Source: Kiloniellaceae bacterium (GTDB lineage Bacteria > Pseudomonadota > Alphaproteobacteria > Kiloniellales > Kiloniellaceae). From it: a stretch of 64,000 bases of DNA. Both the position numbers and the translations under genes were made by a program. The notes under the pieces are model-generated. The model searched no databases. It saw only the letters and a program-made list of their open reading frames with translations, and was not told where the DNA came from. This document shows, piece after piece, positions 8,730 through 18,040 of this stretch (its first letter is position 1; each line of letters begins with the position of its first letter). Location of the stretch: the NCBI GenBank assembly GCA_021776195.1, contig JAJFGK010000105.1:40097-104096 (forward strand), written 5' to 3'.

Positions 8730-10367
8730 TCAGTCGGCGATCTGCGTCGCGCGGGTCCCCAGCAGAACCTCGGCCAGCCGGGCGTCGCGGCCATAGATGT
8801 CGTCTCGGAAATGGACCGATCCGTCCTTGTTCACGAAGGCGGTCAGATAGCTGATATGAACCGGCAGAGGCGCTGCCAGGGAGACGACCTGGCGCTGGCC
8901 CGACGCGATGGCGTCGTGAATTCGCTCCGCCGTCCAGCCCTGGGTCTTGGCCAGCACCACGGCGGCCAGGCCGGGCGGATCCTCGACCCGGATGCAGCCG
9001 TGGGAGAAGCTGCGCTTGGCCTTCTTGAACAGCGACTTGGCCGGCGTGTCGTGAAGATAGACGTTGAAGCGATTGGGGAACATGAATTTGATCCGACCCA
9101 GCGCATTGCCGTCCCCCGGTCCCTGGCGCAGCTTGTAGGCGAAGGTCTTGCGGGTGATCCGCGCCCAGTCGATCGCCAAGGGATCGAGGGTCTGCGCGCT
9201 GGCGCCCCAGTCACTGAAGAGCGTAAAGTTTTTTTCCGTCAGATAGTTGGCGTTTTCTTTCAGTTTGGGCAGGATTTCGCCGCCTGCGATGCTGGGCGGA
9301 ACGTTCCAATAGGGATTGATTTCGACGTAGGTCATCTTCTCGCTGAAGACCGGTGTCTTGTGATAGGTCTTGCCGATCACCACGCGCATGTCGAGCAGGG
9401 TCTTGGGCTCGTCGACCAGCTTGAGCACGAAATCTGCGAGATTGACGAAGATATAGCGCTGGCCGAAGTCGTCGGCCATCCAGCGCCGGCGCTCCAGGTT
9501 CAAGACCAACTGCTCGATGCGCCGCTCGACGGGAATGTTGAGCGCCGCCAGGGTCGCCTTGCCGATCACGCCATCCCGGTCCAGGCCGTGGCGCCGCTGC
9601 ATCTCCTTGACCGCCTGGACGAGGCCTTCGTCGTAAAGCGTCGGATCGCCGCCGCTGCGGGTCAGGTCATCCTCGTCCTGCAGGTCGCCCCACAGTTTCA
9701 GGCGGGCGCGCAGCGCGGCGACACGCGGCTGCGTCATATCCGGTTTCAGCACCGGCCCCTCGGCAAGGGGCTCCCAGCCGCCCGCCGCCGCCAGTGCGCG
9801 GTAGTCGGCGAGGGTGGCGACCATCCGGTCGTAGCGCGGGGTCTGGGGACGGTAGCCATCGATGTAGGCGGCGAGATCGGCAGCCTCGGCCACCCCGGCG
9901 ATGACCTCGGCCTTGTCGACCTCGTCGCGAAGGGGGAAAAGCGCCGGATCGGCGATGTTGGGCGCCGTGCGTCCCTCGCCAAGGTCCGAGGCCAACTGAA
10001 TTAGCCCGAGTGAGAGCCGCAGCTCGAGTTCGGCCAGAAGGTCGGCCCGTACCGCTTTGAGCAGGGGGGTGATCGCCTGGGCGCCATAGTCGTCTGGATC
10101 AAGACCGTCGAGATTGGCCTCGCTCAGCAGGCGGGAGAGTTGACGGGCCCGGTCGCTGGCGCCCTCTTGGTTGACCCACAGGGGCTTCATCGAGCGACCG
10201 CGATAGAAGGGCTCCAGCAAGACCAGGGATTCGGCCTGATCGTCCGTGGCGGCCGTCCCGGCGCCCTGGACCAGCTGTGCAGCCAGCTCCTCGGCGAAAG
10301 TGGCGGCCTTGGCCGGCCCGCCGACCAGGCAAATCAGCAGGAGGGTCGAGAAGAGTCGCTTCAGCAC
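8730..10367 (-). CDS. L,D-transpeptidase (YcbB/LdtD-like)
   Basis: About 545 residues, the size of the large YcbB-type L,D-transpeptidases that make 3-3 peptidoglycan cross-links in the periplasm. I chose GTG 10367 because AGAGGA lies eight bases before it; TTG 10397 is the alternative. An N-terminal signal peptide (LKRLFSTLLLICLVGGPAKA) is followed by an amphitoxin-type helical domain, a peptidoglycan-binding module (VKEMQRRHGLDRDGVIGKAT) and a YkuD catalytic domain with SFSHGCIRVEDP, containing the catalytic Cys and His. It is adjacent to and on the same strand as the DUF882 gene, which fits a wall-remodelling role. Confidence 0.92.
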   Translation of the reverse strand: MLKRLFSTLLLICLVGGPAKAATFAEELAAQLVQGAGTAATDDQAESLVLLEPFYRGRSMKPLWVNQEGASDRARQLSRLLSEANLDGLDPDDYGAQAITPLLKAVRADLLAELELRLSLGLIQLASDLGEGRTAPNIADPALFPLRDEVDKAEVIAGVAEAADLAAYIDGYRPQTPRYDRMVATLADYRALAAAGGWEPLAEGPVLKPDMTQPRVAALRARLKLWGDLQDEDDLTRSGGDPTLYDEGLVQAVKEMQRRHGLDRDGVIGKATLAALNIPVERRIEQLVLNLERRRWMADDFGQRYIFVNLADFVLKLVDEPKTLLDMRVVIGKTYHKTPVFSEKMTYVEINPYWNVPPSIAGGEILPKLKENANYLTEKNFTLFSDWGASAQTLDPLAIDWARITRKTFAYKLRQGPGDGNALGRIKFMFPNRFNVYLHDTPAKSLFKKAKRSFSHGCIRVEDPPGLAAVVLAKTQGWTAERIHDAIASGQRQVVSLAAPLPVHISYLTAFVNKDGSVHFRDDIYGRDARLAEVLLGTRATQIAD

Positions 10368-10511
10368 CGCATTGGTCCTCTTGTCGCTAGAGTTCAACCC
10401 GTCACATATGGATCGGTGAGAAATCTAGCGTGTTTTGCGGGCGTTGATAAGTCCGTCGTGCCAGCCGCCATCCTTGTCGCCGTCCTTGTCGCGTCGTGAT
10501 GGGACGGCGAC

Positions 10512-10982
10512 CTATGACGCTTCCGCGGCCCTGGCACTGGAGGCGAGGAAGGTCGAAAGAGCGCCGTACTGGTAGAGCACCGCGGCGATGTGATTGCCGA
10601 AGGCCTCGATATCCGCCTCGGTCTCGACCCAGCGGGCACAGTCGCGCAGCCAATGTCCGATACCGGGACCAACCGGATTGCTTGTCGCCCGGGCCGTGGA
10701 TTCGATGGCCTCTTCCACGACCAGCCGGATGCGCTCCGAGGCGGGTTCATCGTGGCGCGCCAGGACTTGCTGCATTGCCTCATGGACCCGCTGGAGGACC
10801 CGGGGCGAGGCCTCGGTCCGCAACAGCTGGGTCGCGGCGGCGGTTGCGAAGAGCCCGATGAGTTCGGGCCGCGGCTCGCCGGACTCGCTGTGGAATCCCT
10901 TCGAGAGATAAAAGTCGGGCGTCAGCTTCGGCAAGATTGCTTGAGCGGGCATCGGCTTGGTTTCGATCTGCGTGGTGGTCAT
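10512..10982 (-). CDS. Conserved hypothetical protein, 156 residues
   Basis: I do not recognise a family. It is a mostly helical, soluble, acidic protein with no signal peptide or membrane segment. The N-terminus is polar (MTTTQIETKPMPAQ) and the middle contains a run of paired acidic and basic residues (HDEPASERIRLVVEEAIEST). It lies upstream of, and on the same strand as, the L,D-transpeptidase gene with a 144-bp gap. It is divergent from the histidine kinase at 11290, so a small regulatory or adaptor role is possible but unsupported. Confidence 0.65.
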   Translation of the reverse strand: MTTTQIETKPMPAQAILPKLTPDFYLSKGFHSESGEPRPELIGLFATAAATQLLRTEASPRVLQRVHEAMQQVLARHDEPASERIRLVVEEAIESTARATSNPVGPGIGHWLRDCARWVETEADIEAFGNHIAAVLYQYGALSTFLASSARAAEAS

Positions 10983-11107
10983 GATGCGTTCCCCTGTTTC
11001 ACCCGGCTCTGGTGTTGCCGGATCTGGTCTTGCAGGACCTGGGAGGCACCGGCCTCCATCCTCAAAACCATCCTAGCCTTTCATCTGGGCGGGGTCGTGC
11101 GAGGTGA

Positions 11108-11125
11108 CTGTGAGGGCTCTCACAG
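11108..11125. promoter_or_regulatory. Perfect hairpin in the 10983-11289 intergenic region
   Basis: CTGTGAG-GGCT-CTCACAG, a perfect 7-bp stem, in the 307-bp gap between divergent genes (hypothetical protein and histidine kinase). The rest of the gap shows no gene; it must hold both promoters, but I cannot place -35/-10 boxes with confidence. The symmetric element could be an operator for the kinase's own response regulator. Confidence 0.35.
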
Positions 11126-11289
11126 TTCGGCGGTGGCCGTCGGCGGGCAGGACCGGTGCCTGTGGAAAAGTCACCGGGCGGACTGGCGGCACAAGAGCCC
11201 TTCCCGCGCCTCCCCAGAGGCAGTGAAGCCTGCTATGCTGGTCCCGTTACAATGGTCGATTTCGTTTCGCGGCGACCGGAGAAGAAACG

Positions 11290-14205
11290 ATGCGCAACAG
11301 CGAGGACGCTCTCGCCCTTCTGGCGGGCAAGGGCGTATCGGGAGTCGAGTTTTTCGAAGTTGCCGCCCTTGCCTTGGCGGTCGGCATCGGCTGTCGCTGG
11401 GCGGGGGTGGTCAGGCGCAGCGACGACGGCACGGACGCGGTCCTGATGGCCCTGGCGGCTGACCAGAAACTGGTCGACGTCTTCACCTATCCGCTCGACG
11501 GCACGCCCTGCTACGAAATCTACCGGCAGGCTTCCAAGACCCGCCCGAGGTGTTTCTTCGCGGACAACCTGCCGAGCCGGTTCCCCGATGACCGGATGCT
11601 CGATGACCTCGGCGCCAGTTCCTACCTGGGAGAGATGTTCTTCGATGCCGAGGGTTTGCCGGCCGGCCATGTCTTCGTCATGGACGACGAGGCCATGGCC
11701 GACGATGCGACGGACCAGGCCTTTTTTCAGCTGGTGACCCAGCGTGTCGGCTCGGAATTCAACCGCTGGCAAGCCGAGCAGGCGCTGCGGGAGCACCGCA
11801 CCCGTCTGGAACATGCCGCCCGCTTGGCCAACCTGGGCTATTGGGTCTGGGACGAGATAGAGGACCGCCCTGTCTATTGTTCGGACGAGGCCGGGCGCAT
11901 CTTCGGATTTCCCGACGGCGCGACCTACACGGCCCATCTGCAAAACCTCTCGACCTTCATCGAGGCCGTCCTGCCGGACGACCAGGAGCGCTATTTCACG
12001 GTCACCGAAGAGGCGAAGGCGCGCAACGAAGGCTATGAGATCGAGTACAGGATGCGGGCCCAGGATGGCTCGATCCGCTGCCTGCTCGAGGTCGCCGAGG
12101 CCGTGCTCGACAAGGAGGGCCGGATCGTCCAGTCCAATGGCGTGGTGCAGGACGTCACCGACCAACGCCGCGCCCAGGACGCCCTACAGGAAATGGAAGA
12201 ACGCTTCCGGGCCTTCACCGAACACAGTCCGGCGGTTATCTGCATGAAGGACAGCGAGGGCCGCTACATCTTTGTCAACCGACAGTGGGAGCGGATGAAC
12301 CAGGTGCCGTCCAGCTGGTTCCTCGACAAGACCACCTATGAGGTCTTTCCGCAGGACATGGCGGATCGTTTTGTCGCCCATGACCGTTTGGTGATGGAGT
12401 CGGGCGAAGCCGTGGCGATGGAGCAGTGGACCCCCAGCGCCAACGGGGACCGCTTGCACATGGAGTACAAGTTCCCGATCTTCGATAAGGACGGCAAGAT
12501 GCTTGGCGTCGGACTGATCGGCACCGACATTACCGAACAGAAAGAGGCCGAGAAGGCCAGGCGGCGCAGCGAGCAACGGCTCATCGACGCGATCGAGAGC
12601 ATCTCGGAGGGCTTTTCGCTCTATGACGCGCAGGACAGGCTGGTCATCTGCAACAGCCGCTTTCGCGAGTTTTATCCCAGTGTCGCCGACGAGGCCCGGC
12701 CCGGGATTACCTTCGAGGACCTGGTGCGGCGCGTGGCGGCAAATGGCTCGCTTGCCGATCCGTTGGTCGACCTCGAGGCCTGGGTCGCCGAGCGCCTGGC
12801 GCGGCACCGCGACCCGCGGGGCAGCTTTCTGCAAGAACAGAGCGACGGCCGCTGGATCCAGATCAACGAACACAAGACCCAGGAAGGCGGCCGGGTGGCG
12901 ATCTTCACCGACATCACCGACCTGAAGCGCCGGGAACAGGAACTGGACCGTCTGATCGCCGAGAAGGACGGGCTGCTGGCCGAGCTGAACGCGGTGCTGG
13001 ACAACATTCAGTATGGCATCGTCTTTATGGACGAGGCTCTGAACATTCGCATGCACAATCGGGCCTACCGCGATATCTGGGGCATCCCCGAAAGCTTCTT
13101 TCGGGACAATCCCAACTTCCGCGACGACATGGCTCTGACCAAGGACAGCGAACTCTGTGCCGAGGGCGAGGCGGAGTGGGCCGCTTTCGTCGACCGGCGC
13201 ATTGCCGAGATCAAGGCCGGCGACAACTCCAAGCCCGACCTGACGCTCCGCGATGGCCGAAGCCTCACGGTACAGTGCGTCTCGCTGCCCAAGGGCGGTC
13301 GCATGCTAACCTACTTCGACATCACCGAGCTCAAGCAGCGCGAGGCGGCGATGCGCATGGCCATGGAGCAGGCCGAGGAGGCGACCCGTGCCAAGAGCCG
13401 CTTCCTGGCCAATATGAGCCACGAGCTGCGGACGCCGATGAACGCCATCATCGGTTTCTCGCGCTTGGTTTTGCGCAAGACCAGGGGCGAGATTTCAGAG
13501 CGCCAGAGCGGGAACCTGGAGAAGATTTTGACCAGCGCCGAACACCTCTTGGCGCTGATTGACGAACTGCTCGACCTGGCCAAGATCGAAGCCGGCAAGA
13601 TGGAGCTGCACATCGAGCGCTTCGACGTCGGCGCGCTGATCGACGAACTGGTCGCCACGGCGCGGCCGCTGGCCCAGCAGAACGGCAACCGGCTGGCCGC
13701 CGACGGGGCGCTTCATGGCACGGCAATGGTCGCCGATCCGGTGCGCTTGCGCCAGATCGTGCTCAACCTCCTGAGCAATGCCTGCAAGTTCACCAAGGCC
13801 GGCGAGGTTGGCCTGTCGGCCGCCCTGGAGCCGGCTGGCGACGACAGGGGTGGCCGTGACTGGATTTCCTTTACGGTGACCGACAGCGGTATCGGCATCG
13901 AGGCGGCGCAACTCGCGACGCTTTTCGAGGAGTTCACCCAGGCCGATGGCGCCACCACCCAGCGCTACGGCGGCACCGGGCTTGGCCTCGCCATCTCGCG
14001 GCGGCTGAGCGAGATGATGGGCGGCACCATCCGGGTCGAGAGCACGCGTGGTGTCGGTTCGCGCTTCACCCTGCTCTTGCCGCTCGTCGTCACCCCGGCG
14101 GACGTGGTCCAAGCGGGGGCGGGCCAAGCGGGGGCGGGCCAAGCGGGGGTGGCGCAGGCGGAATCAAAGGCGGAGGTCAACCTCGGCTTGGCGGCCAAGG
14201 CCTGA
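11290..14205 (+). CDS. Multi-PAS sensor histidine kinase
   Basis: 971 residues, no transmembrane segment seen, so probably cytoplasmic. In order: an N-terminal GAF-like region (about 1-155), four PAS segments (about 168-285, 302-418, 430-545 and 565-680; the first two carry PAC-like GxxxxxTE motifs), a HisKA dimerisation domain with phospho-acceptor His711 in MSHELRTP, and a HATPase_c domain with N-box [15 protein letters not shown] and [10 protein letters not shown]. There is no receiver domain. The last 60 residues include a 5-residue repeat (QAGAG, 2-3 copies) encoded by a 15-bp tandem repeat. The ATG has GGAGAAG six bases upstream. The cognate regulator is not nearby. The signal is unknown; PAS domains suggest redox, light or small-molecule sensing. 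Confidence 0.92.
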   Translation: MRNSEDALALLAGKGVSGVEFFEVAALALAVGIGCRWAGVVRRSDDGTDAVLMALAADQKLVDVFTYPLDGTPCYEIYRQASKTRPRCFFADNLPSRFPDDRMLDDLGASSYLGEMFFDAEGLPAGHVFVMDDEAMADDATDQAFFQLVTQRVGSEFNRWQAEQALREHRTRLEHAARLANLGYWVWDEIEDRPVYCSDEAGRIFGFPDGATYTAHLQNLSTFIEAVLPDDQERYFTVTEEAKARNEGYEIEYRMRAQDGSIRCLLEVAEAVLDKEGRIVQSNGVVQDVTDQRRAQDALQEMEERFRAFTEHSPAVICMKDSEGRYIFVNRQWERMNQVPSSWFLDKTTYEVFPQDMADRFVAHDRLVMESGEAVAMEQWTPSANGDRLHMEYKFPIFDKDGKMLGVGLIGTDITEQKEAEKARRRSEQRLIDAIESISEGFSLYDAQDRLVICNSRFREFYPSVADEARPGITFEDLVRRVAANGSLADPLVDLEAWVAERLARHRDPRGSFLQEQSDGRWIQINEHKTQEGGRVAIFTDITDLKRREQELDRLIAEKDGLLAELNAVLDNIQYGIVFMDEALNIRMHNRAYRDIWGIPESFFRDNPNFRDDMALTKDSELCAEGEAEWAAFVDRRIAEIKAGDNSKPDLTLRDGRSLTVQCVSLPKGGRMLTYFDITELKQREAAMRMAMEQAEEATRAKSRFLANMSHELRTPMNAIIGFSRLVLRKTRGEISERQSGNLEKILTSAEHLLALIDELLDLAKIEAGKMELHIERFDVGALIDELVATARPLAQQNGNRLAADGALHGTAMVADPVRLRQIVLNLLSNACKFTKAGEVGLSAALEPAGDDRGGRDWISFTVTDSGIGIEAAQLATLFEEFTQADGATTQRYGGTGLGLAISRRLSEMMGGTIRVESTRGVGSRFTLLLPLVVTPADVVQAGAGQAGAGQAGVAQAESKAEVNLGLAAKA
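14110..14154 (+). repeat. 15-bp tandem repeat, 3 copies, in kinase C-terminus
   Basis: Unit CAAGCGGGGGCGGGC, two identical copies and one diverged copy, encoding [15 protein letters not shown] in frame. The multiple of three preserves the frame. It adds an unstructured tail to the histidine kinase. Confidence 0.85.
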
Positions 14206-14305
14206 AGGCCGCGACGGGGGCGAACCACGTCCCGCCGGCGGATGACCGCGCTTGACCGCCCGAGCCGGCCGGCTACCATGGCGTCTTCCGCGACAGGAGA
14301 CAGGC

Positions 14306-15187
14306 ATGAGCAAGACGGTGGCGGGTGAGGCTGCGTCGGGCAAGACTACGGCGGGCAAGGCGCTGAGCGAAAGCGCCATCGCCCAGTACCACGACCAGGG
14401 TTTTTACTCGCCTGTCGATGTCCTCGGCACCGAGGAGGCCGCCGCCTGTCGGGCACGGCTCGAGGCCTTCGAGGCGACCCAGGGCGGCCGATTGGAGCAG
14501 ACCCAGCGCAACAAGGCGCACCTGCTGTTCAAGTGGGTCGACGATCTGGTCCGCGACCCCCGGGTGCTCGATCCAATCGCCGATCTGATCGGCCCCGATA
14601 TTCTGTGCTGGAACACGCTCTTCTGGATCAAGGAGCCGAACAGCCGGGCCTTCGTTTCCTGGCATCAGGACAGCCACTACTGGGGCCTGGCCGGCGGCGA
14701 GGTCGTCTCCGCCTGGATCGCCCTGTCGCCGGCCAGCGAGGCGGCCGGCTGCATGCGGGTGCTGCCAGGCAGCCATGCGGCCGAGGCCCTGGCCCATGAA
14801 GACCGCTATCATGACGACAACATGCTGACCCGGGGCCAGGAGGTGGCCGAGACGATCGACGAAAGCCGGACGGTCGCCATGCCCCTCGAGCCCGGTCAGA
14901 TGTCGCTCCATTCGACCCGCACGGCCCATGCCTCGGGCGCCAACCGGTCGGCCGACCGGCGCATCGGCCTCTCCCTGCACTTCATGCCGCCGCAGACCCG
15001 GCAGATCGTGAGCGATTGGGATTCGGCGGCCCTGGTGCGCGGTCAGGACCGCTATGGCCATTTCGAGCACACGCCGCGCCTGGCCGGCGATTTCGACGCG
15101 ACCGCCCTGGCCTTCCACGTCCGCGCCAGCCAGGCCGTGCGCGACATTCTCTACCACGGCGCCGAACTGCGGACCGGGCGGCTCTAA
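14306..15187 (+). CDS. Phytanoyl-CoA dioxygenase (PhyH) family protein
   Basis: Fe(II)/2-oxoglutarate-dependent oxygenase, 293 residues from ATG 14306 (GGAG 8-9 bases upstream; ATG 14252 rejected). The iron ligands are visible: the HxD pair His120/Asp122 in SWHQDSHYWG, distal His208 in STRTAHASGANRS, with an arginine downstream for 2-oxoglutarate. The N-terminal 20 residues are a polar Lys-Thr-Ala-Gly-rich extension not typical of the core fold. PhyH enzymes hydroxylate many small molecules; here the substrate is unknown and the neighbours (sensor kinase, SYLF protein) give no clue. Confidence 0.88.
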   Translation: MSKTVAGEAASGKTTAGKALSESAIAQYHDQGFYSPVDVLGTEEAAACRARLEAFEATQGGRLEQTQRNKAHLLFKWVDDLVRDPRVLDPIADLIGPDILCWNTLFWIKEPNSRAFVSWHQDSHYWGLAGGEVVSAWIALSPASEAAGCMRVLPGSHAAEALAHEDRYHDDNMLTRGQEVAETIDESRTVAMPLEPGQMSLHSTRTAHASGANRSADRRIGLSLHFMPPQTRQIVSDWDSAALVRGQDRYGHFEHTPRLAGDFDATALAFHVRASQAVRDILYHGAELRTGRL

Positions 15188-15206
15188 CTGATTTCCCCGG
15201 GTATGG

Positions 15207-16127
15207 CTACTGCTGGCCGGTCAGTCTGGCCTGCAGTGCGCCCGAGCCCTGGCCGGTGACCGTGATGCCGGCATCCTTCTCGTACTGGCGAATTGCCTCG
15301 CGGGTCTTCGGGCCGGCGACGCCGTCGGCGGGGCCGGGGTCGTAGCCGCGCTTGGTCAGTTCGCGCTGGATGACGGCCATGTCGAAGGGAGCCGGAGGTT
15401 GGGTCGGGGCCGTTGTCGAGCCGCCGCCGGTCGAGACCGCGCGGGCCTGCCCGATCGCGGCCCGCAGCGGATCGGCGTGACTGTTGCTGGCTATCTGCCG
15501 GACCAGAATATCTTTGGGGGTCAGGGGCTGCCCATAGTAGGCCTCGTTGTATTCTTCCTGGGTGCCGACCGCCGCGCCCTCGACCGAGATGCCACCGTAG
15601 AGCCCTTGATTCTTGGAAAAGGCGATGACATCGGCGGTCTGCGCCTTGGCGCCGGCGCCCACCGGGCCGGCGGCGACCGAGATATCGGCGCCCAGCTTGA
15701 ACTCCAGCGACAAGAAGGCATCGCGGCCGCGATCGGTCATGACCATCAGGATGATCTGCGAGGCCTCGCCGCCGATCTGCAGACCGACGGACAACGAGCT
15801 CATGAAATAGAAGGCGGGATAACTCCAGTTGCCGGTCGCCTCGTCGCGCCACATGAGAACCCCGCCGCCGCCCGAGCCGCCGATGATGAAGCCGCCGCGC
15901 AGCATGGTCGGCACCACCAGGACCGCCTTGGCCTTGGGCAGGTTGTCGCGGAACCAGGTCAGGTCCGGATCCGTCTTGAACTCGTCGATCGTGGCTTTCG
16001 CCTTCTCCACGTTCTGCTCGGCTTCGGCCCGGTTGCCGGCCTGGGCCGGCCCGAAGGCCGCGGCGAGAAGAATCAACAGCGCCACGGTCAGGGGCGCCGT
16101 GGTCGTGCGGTGAAGCAGTCTGGACAT
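15207..16127 (-). CDS. SYLF (Ysc84-like) lipid-binding protein with peptidoglycan-binding domain
   Basis: 306 residues. A signal peptide (about residues 1-30, ending AQA) is followed by a SYLF domain: AVLVVPTMLRGGFIIGGSGG, LSVGLQIGGEASQIILMVMTD and GLYGGISVEG are its characteristic strands. After a low-complexity Ser-Thr-Pro linker comes a C-terminal PG_binding_1 repeat (LTKRGYDPGPADGVAGPKTREAI). I infer an envelope protein that binds lipid with one domain and murein with the other. It is convergent with the PhyH gene, 19 bp apart. The function of bacterial SYLF proteins is not established. Confidence 0.88.
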   Translation of the reverse strand: MSRLLHRTTTAPLTVALLILLAAAFGPAQAGNRAEAEQNVEKAKATIDEFKTDPDLTWFRDNLPKAKAVLVVPTMLRGGFIIGGSGGGGVLMWRDEATGNWSYPAFYFMSSLSVGLQIGGEASQIILMVMTDRGRDAFLSLEFKLGADISVAAGPVGAGAKAQTADVIAFSKNQGLYGGISVEGAAVGTQEEYNEAYYGQPLTPKDILVRQIASNSHADPLRAAIGQARAVSTGGGSTTAPTQPPAPFDMAVIQRELTKRGYDPGPADGVAGPKTREAIRQYEKDAGITVTGQGSGALQARLTGQQ

Positions 16128-16467
16128 CCGTTGCCTCCAGTTGGTCGGTCCTGCCGAATAGCTCGATCCGATAGTCTGAATCTTTCACCTGGCCAGCGCA
16201 AGCGGGCCCAGTGACGCCGGTCACAGCGATCCGTTTCCTTGCGCCGCCGGCGCCAAGGCCTAAATAACAACTAAAATACCGGGCAAATTGTTATTTGTCG
16301 ATTGTTCCTCTATATTTTCTATAATCCAAGTATTCATAATTTTGAAAGATATAATTCTGTTACTATGTAAGTCGACTGGAATAGTGGCTGATATATTCAG
16401 CGCCATGGTGGCGAAGTGAAGGATAGGTCCACCGATTTGTCGGTTCGACAGTTTGGGAGTCTGAGAG
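16128..16467. other. AT-rich intergenic island (340 bp)
   Basis: No gene seen. Bases about 16261-16400 are strikingly AT-rich for this window and include a 9-bp inverted repeat (AAATAACAA at 16262-16270, TTGTTATTT at 16288-16296). It separates the SYLF gene from the divergent ABC permease gene, so it must hold both promoters. A remnant of a mobile element is also possible. Confidence 0.6.
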
Positions 16468-17040
16468 ATGGAACGTGCTGCCCTCGCCTTTGGTCCGGCC
16501 TCGGAGAACCTGCTGGCCCACCCTTTGCGCAGCGGTTTGGCCGCCTTGGCCGTCGCCATCGGGCTGGCCACCCTGATCACCCTCTGGGCGGTCGCGTTGG
16601 GGCTGGGCTTGGGGCTTGATTTCTCCGCCCTCGGCCAGCCCGTTGCCGCGGGATCCGTGGTTTGGCTGCTCGGCGCCGTGGCCACGATCTGTCTACTGCT
16701 GTCGGGGATCAGTGTCGCCAACACGCTGCTCCTTTCGGTTCAGCAGCGCTGCAACGAAATCGGCCTGCGCCTGGCCATGGGCGCCGGCCGGGGCGACATC
16801 CTGGCGCAGTTCCTCGCCGAATCCGGCCTGCTTTGCAGCCTCGGCGCGTTGCTCGGCATCCCCCTGGGCCTGGCCGCGATCGGTGTGGTCGGCAGGATCT
16901 TGAGCTGGCATATCGAGGTCAGCCACCTTTCGCTGCTGATTGCGGCGGGCTTCGCTGCCCTCCTCGCCGTCCTCTTCGGCATCTGGCCGGCGCTGCAGGC
17001 GGCACGGCTCGACCCGGTGCGGGCGCTCAGAGGCGACTGA
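16468..17040 (+). CDS. Minimal MacB/FtsX-type ABC transporter permease lacking the periplasmic domain
   Basis: 190 residues with four predicted membrane helices: about 21-47, 62-85, 115-145 and 155-178. The coupling segment QQRCNEIGLRLAMGAGRGDI and the C-terminal PALQAARLDPVRALRGD are clear MacB/LolC/FtsX-family signatures. Full MacB permeases are about 400 residues because a ~200-residue periplasmic core domain separates helix 1 and helix 2; here only ~15 residues do. The gene is intact, so this looks like an internal-deletion derivative or a minimal family. It directly precedes, and is presumably translationally linked to, the ATPase gene. Confidence 0.8.
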   Translation: MERAALAFGPASENLLAHPLRSGLAALAVAIGLATLITLWAVALGLGLGLDFSALGQPVAAGSVVWLLGAVATICLLLSGISVANTLLLSVQQRCNEIGLRLAMGAGRGDILAQFLAESGLLCSLGALLGIPLGLAAIGVVGRILSWHIEVSHLSLLIAAGFAALLAVLFGIWPALQAARLDPVRALRGD

Positions 17041-17044
17041 ACCC

Positions 17045-18040
17045 TTGCCCGGGCAGCTCATCGATCTCGACGGCGTGACCAAGGTCTTCCCTCTCGAGGG
17101 CGGACCGCGGGACGGCTTTCGCGACCGGACGATCCTCAACAGGGTGTCGCTGCTGTCCTGCCGCGACCATTTCCTGGGTATCGTCGGGCCCTCGGGATCG
17201 GGGAAGTCCACGCTGCTCAACATTCTTGGCTGCCTGGAGCGCCCGACCAGCGGCCACTACCGGTTCGATGGGATCGAGGTCACGGCGCTCGACGAGCGGC
17301 GCCGCAGCGCTCTGCGCCGCGAGAAGATCGGCTTCATCTTCCAGAACCACCAACTGTTGCCGCGCCTGACGTTGCTGGAGAACGTGGCGCTGCCCCTGGC
17401 TTACCGTCGGGTCCCACGCGCGGCGCGCGAGGCCCGGGCCCGCGAGGCGCTGGCCCGCGTCGATCTGGCCGATCGCGCGGAGGCGCGGCCCCGCCTGCTG
17501 TCCGGCGGCGAACAGCAGCGCGGGGCCATCGCCCGGGCCCTCGTTCATCGCCCCCAACTGCTGCTGGCCGACGAGCCGACCGGTGCATTGGACGAGATCG
17601 GCAGCCGGGCCATGCTGGAGTTGCTGCGCGAGCTGGCCGGCCCCGATCACGGCGTGATCATGGTGACCCATGACGCCGCCCTGGCGCGGCGCTATGTCGA
17701 CCGTATGCTGACGCTCAGCAACGGGACCCTGGCCAACGACCTGACCCTGGCCCGCGGCGACCGGGTGCTGCCCCACGGCAGCGCGCCGCCGCGCGCCCGC
17801 ATCCTGCCGCGGCCCCTGCGCGCGCCCCTGGTGTCAGGCGGTCTCCCGCAGGATTTCGCTCAGGGCCTCGGCGAAGAGGCGGCGCTCGTCGGGCCGGCCG
17901 ATCGAGACCCGAATGCAACGGTCCTGGGGCGCCACCCCCGGCATCCGAATGAAAATGCGCCGGTCTTCCATCCGCTTGAGGATCTCCCGCGCCCGGGCAC
18001 CGCTGTCGGCCCCGGCCCCGGCTGGCTCCTGCCCGACTGA
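17045..18040 (+). CDS. ABC transporter ATP-binding protein (MacB/LolD-like), long C-terminal extension
   Basis: I placed the start at TTG 17045, just after the permease stop, because no ATG fits the domain boundary. Visible are Walker A GPSGSGKST, the Q-loop FIFQNHQLLP, signature LLSGGEQQRGAIARAL, Walker B LLLADEP and the H-loop MVTHDA. The domain ends near residue 235, where MacB-type ATPases stop; the frame stays open another ~95 residues to 18040, running antisense over the 3' end of hisC. That tail is Pro/Arg-rich and probably not an ancestral part of the protein. It works with the minimal permease upstream. The substrate is unknown. Confidence 0.82.
   Translation: MPGQLIDLDGVTKVFPLEGGPRDGFRDRTILNRVSLLSCRDHFLGIVGPSGSGKSTLLNILGCLERPTSGHYRFDGIEVTALDERRRSALRREKIGFIFQNHQLLPRLTLLENVALPLAYRRVPRAAREARAREALARVDLADRAEARPRLLSGGEQQRGAIARALVHRPQLLLADEPTGALDEIGSRAMLELLRELAGPDHGVIMVTHDAALARRYVDRMLTLSNGTLANDLTLARGDRVLPHGSAPPRARILPRPLRAPLVSGGLPQDFAQGLGEEAALVGPADRDPNATVLGRHPRHPNENAPVFHPLEDLPRPGTAVGPGPGWLLPD

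Noticed and set aside
8553..10004. 483-codon plus-strand frame
   Set aside because: Antisense shadow of the L,D-transpeptidase; composition and Arg/Gly/Leu bias typical of shadows.
14252..14305. ATG 14252 as start of the PhyH gene
   Set aside because: No ribosome site and an arginine-rich leader; ATG 14306 has GGAG at good spacing.
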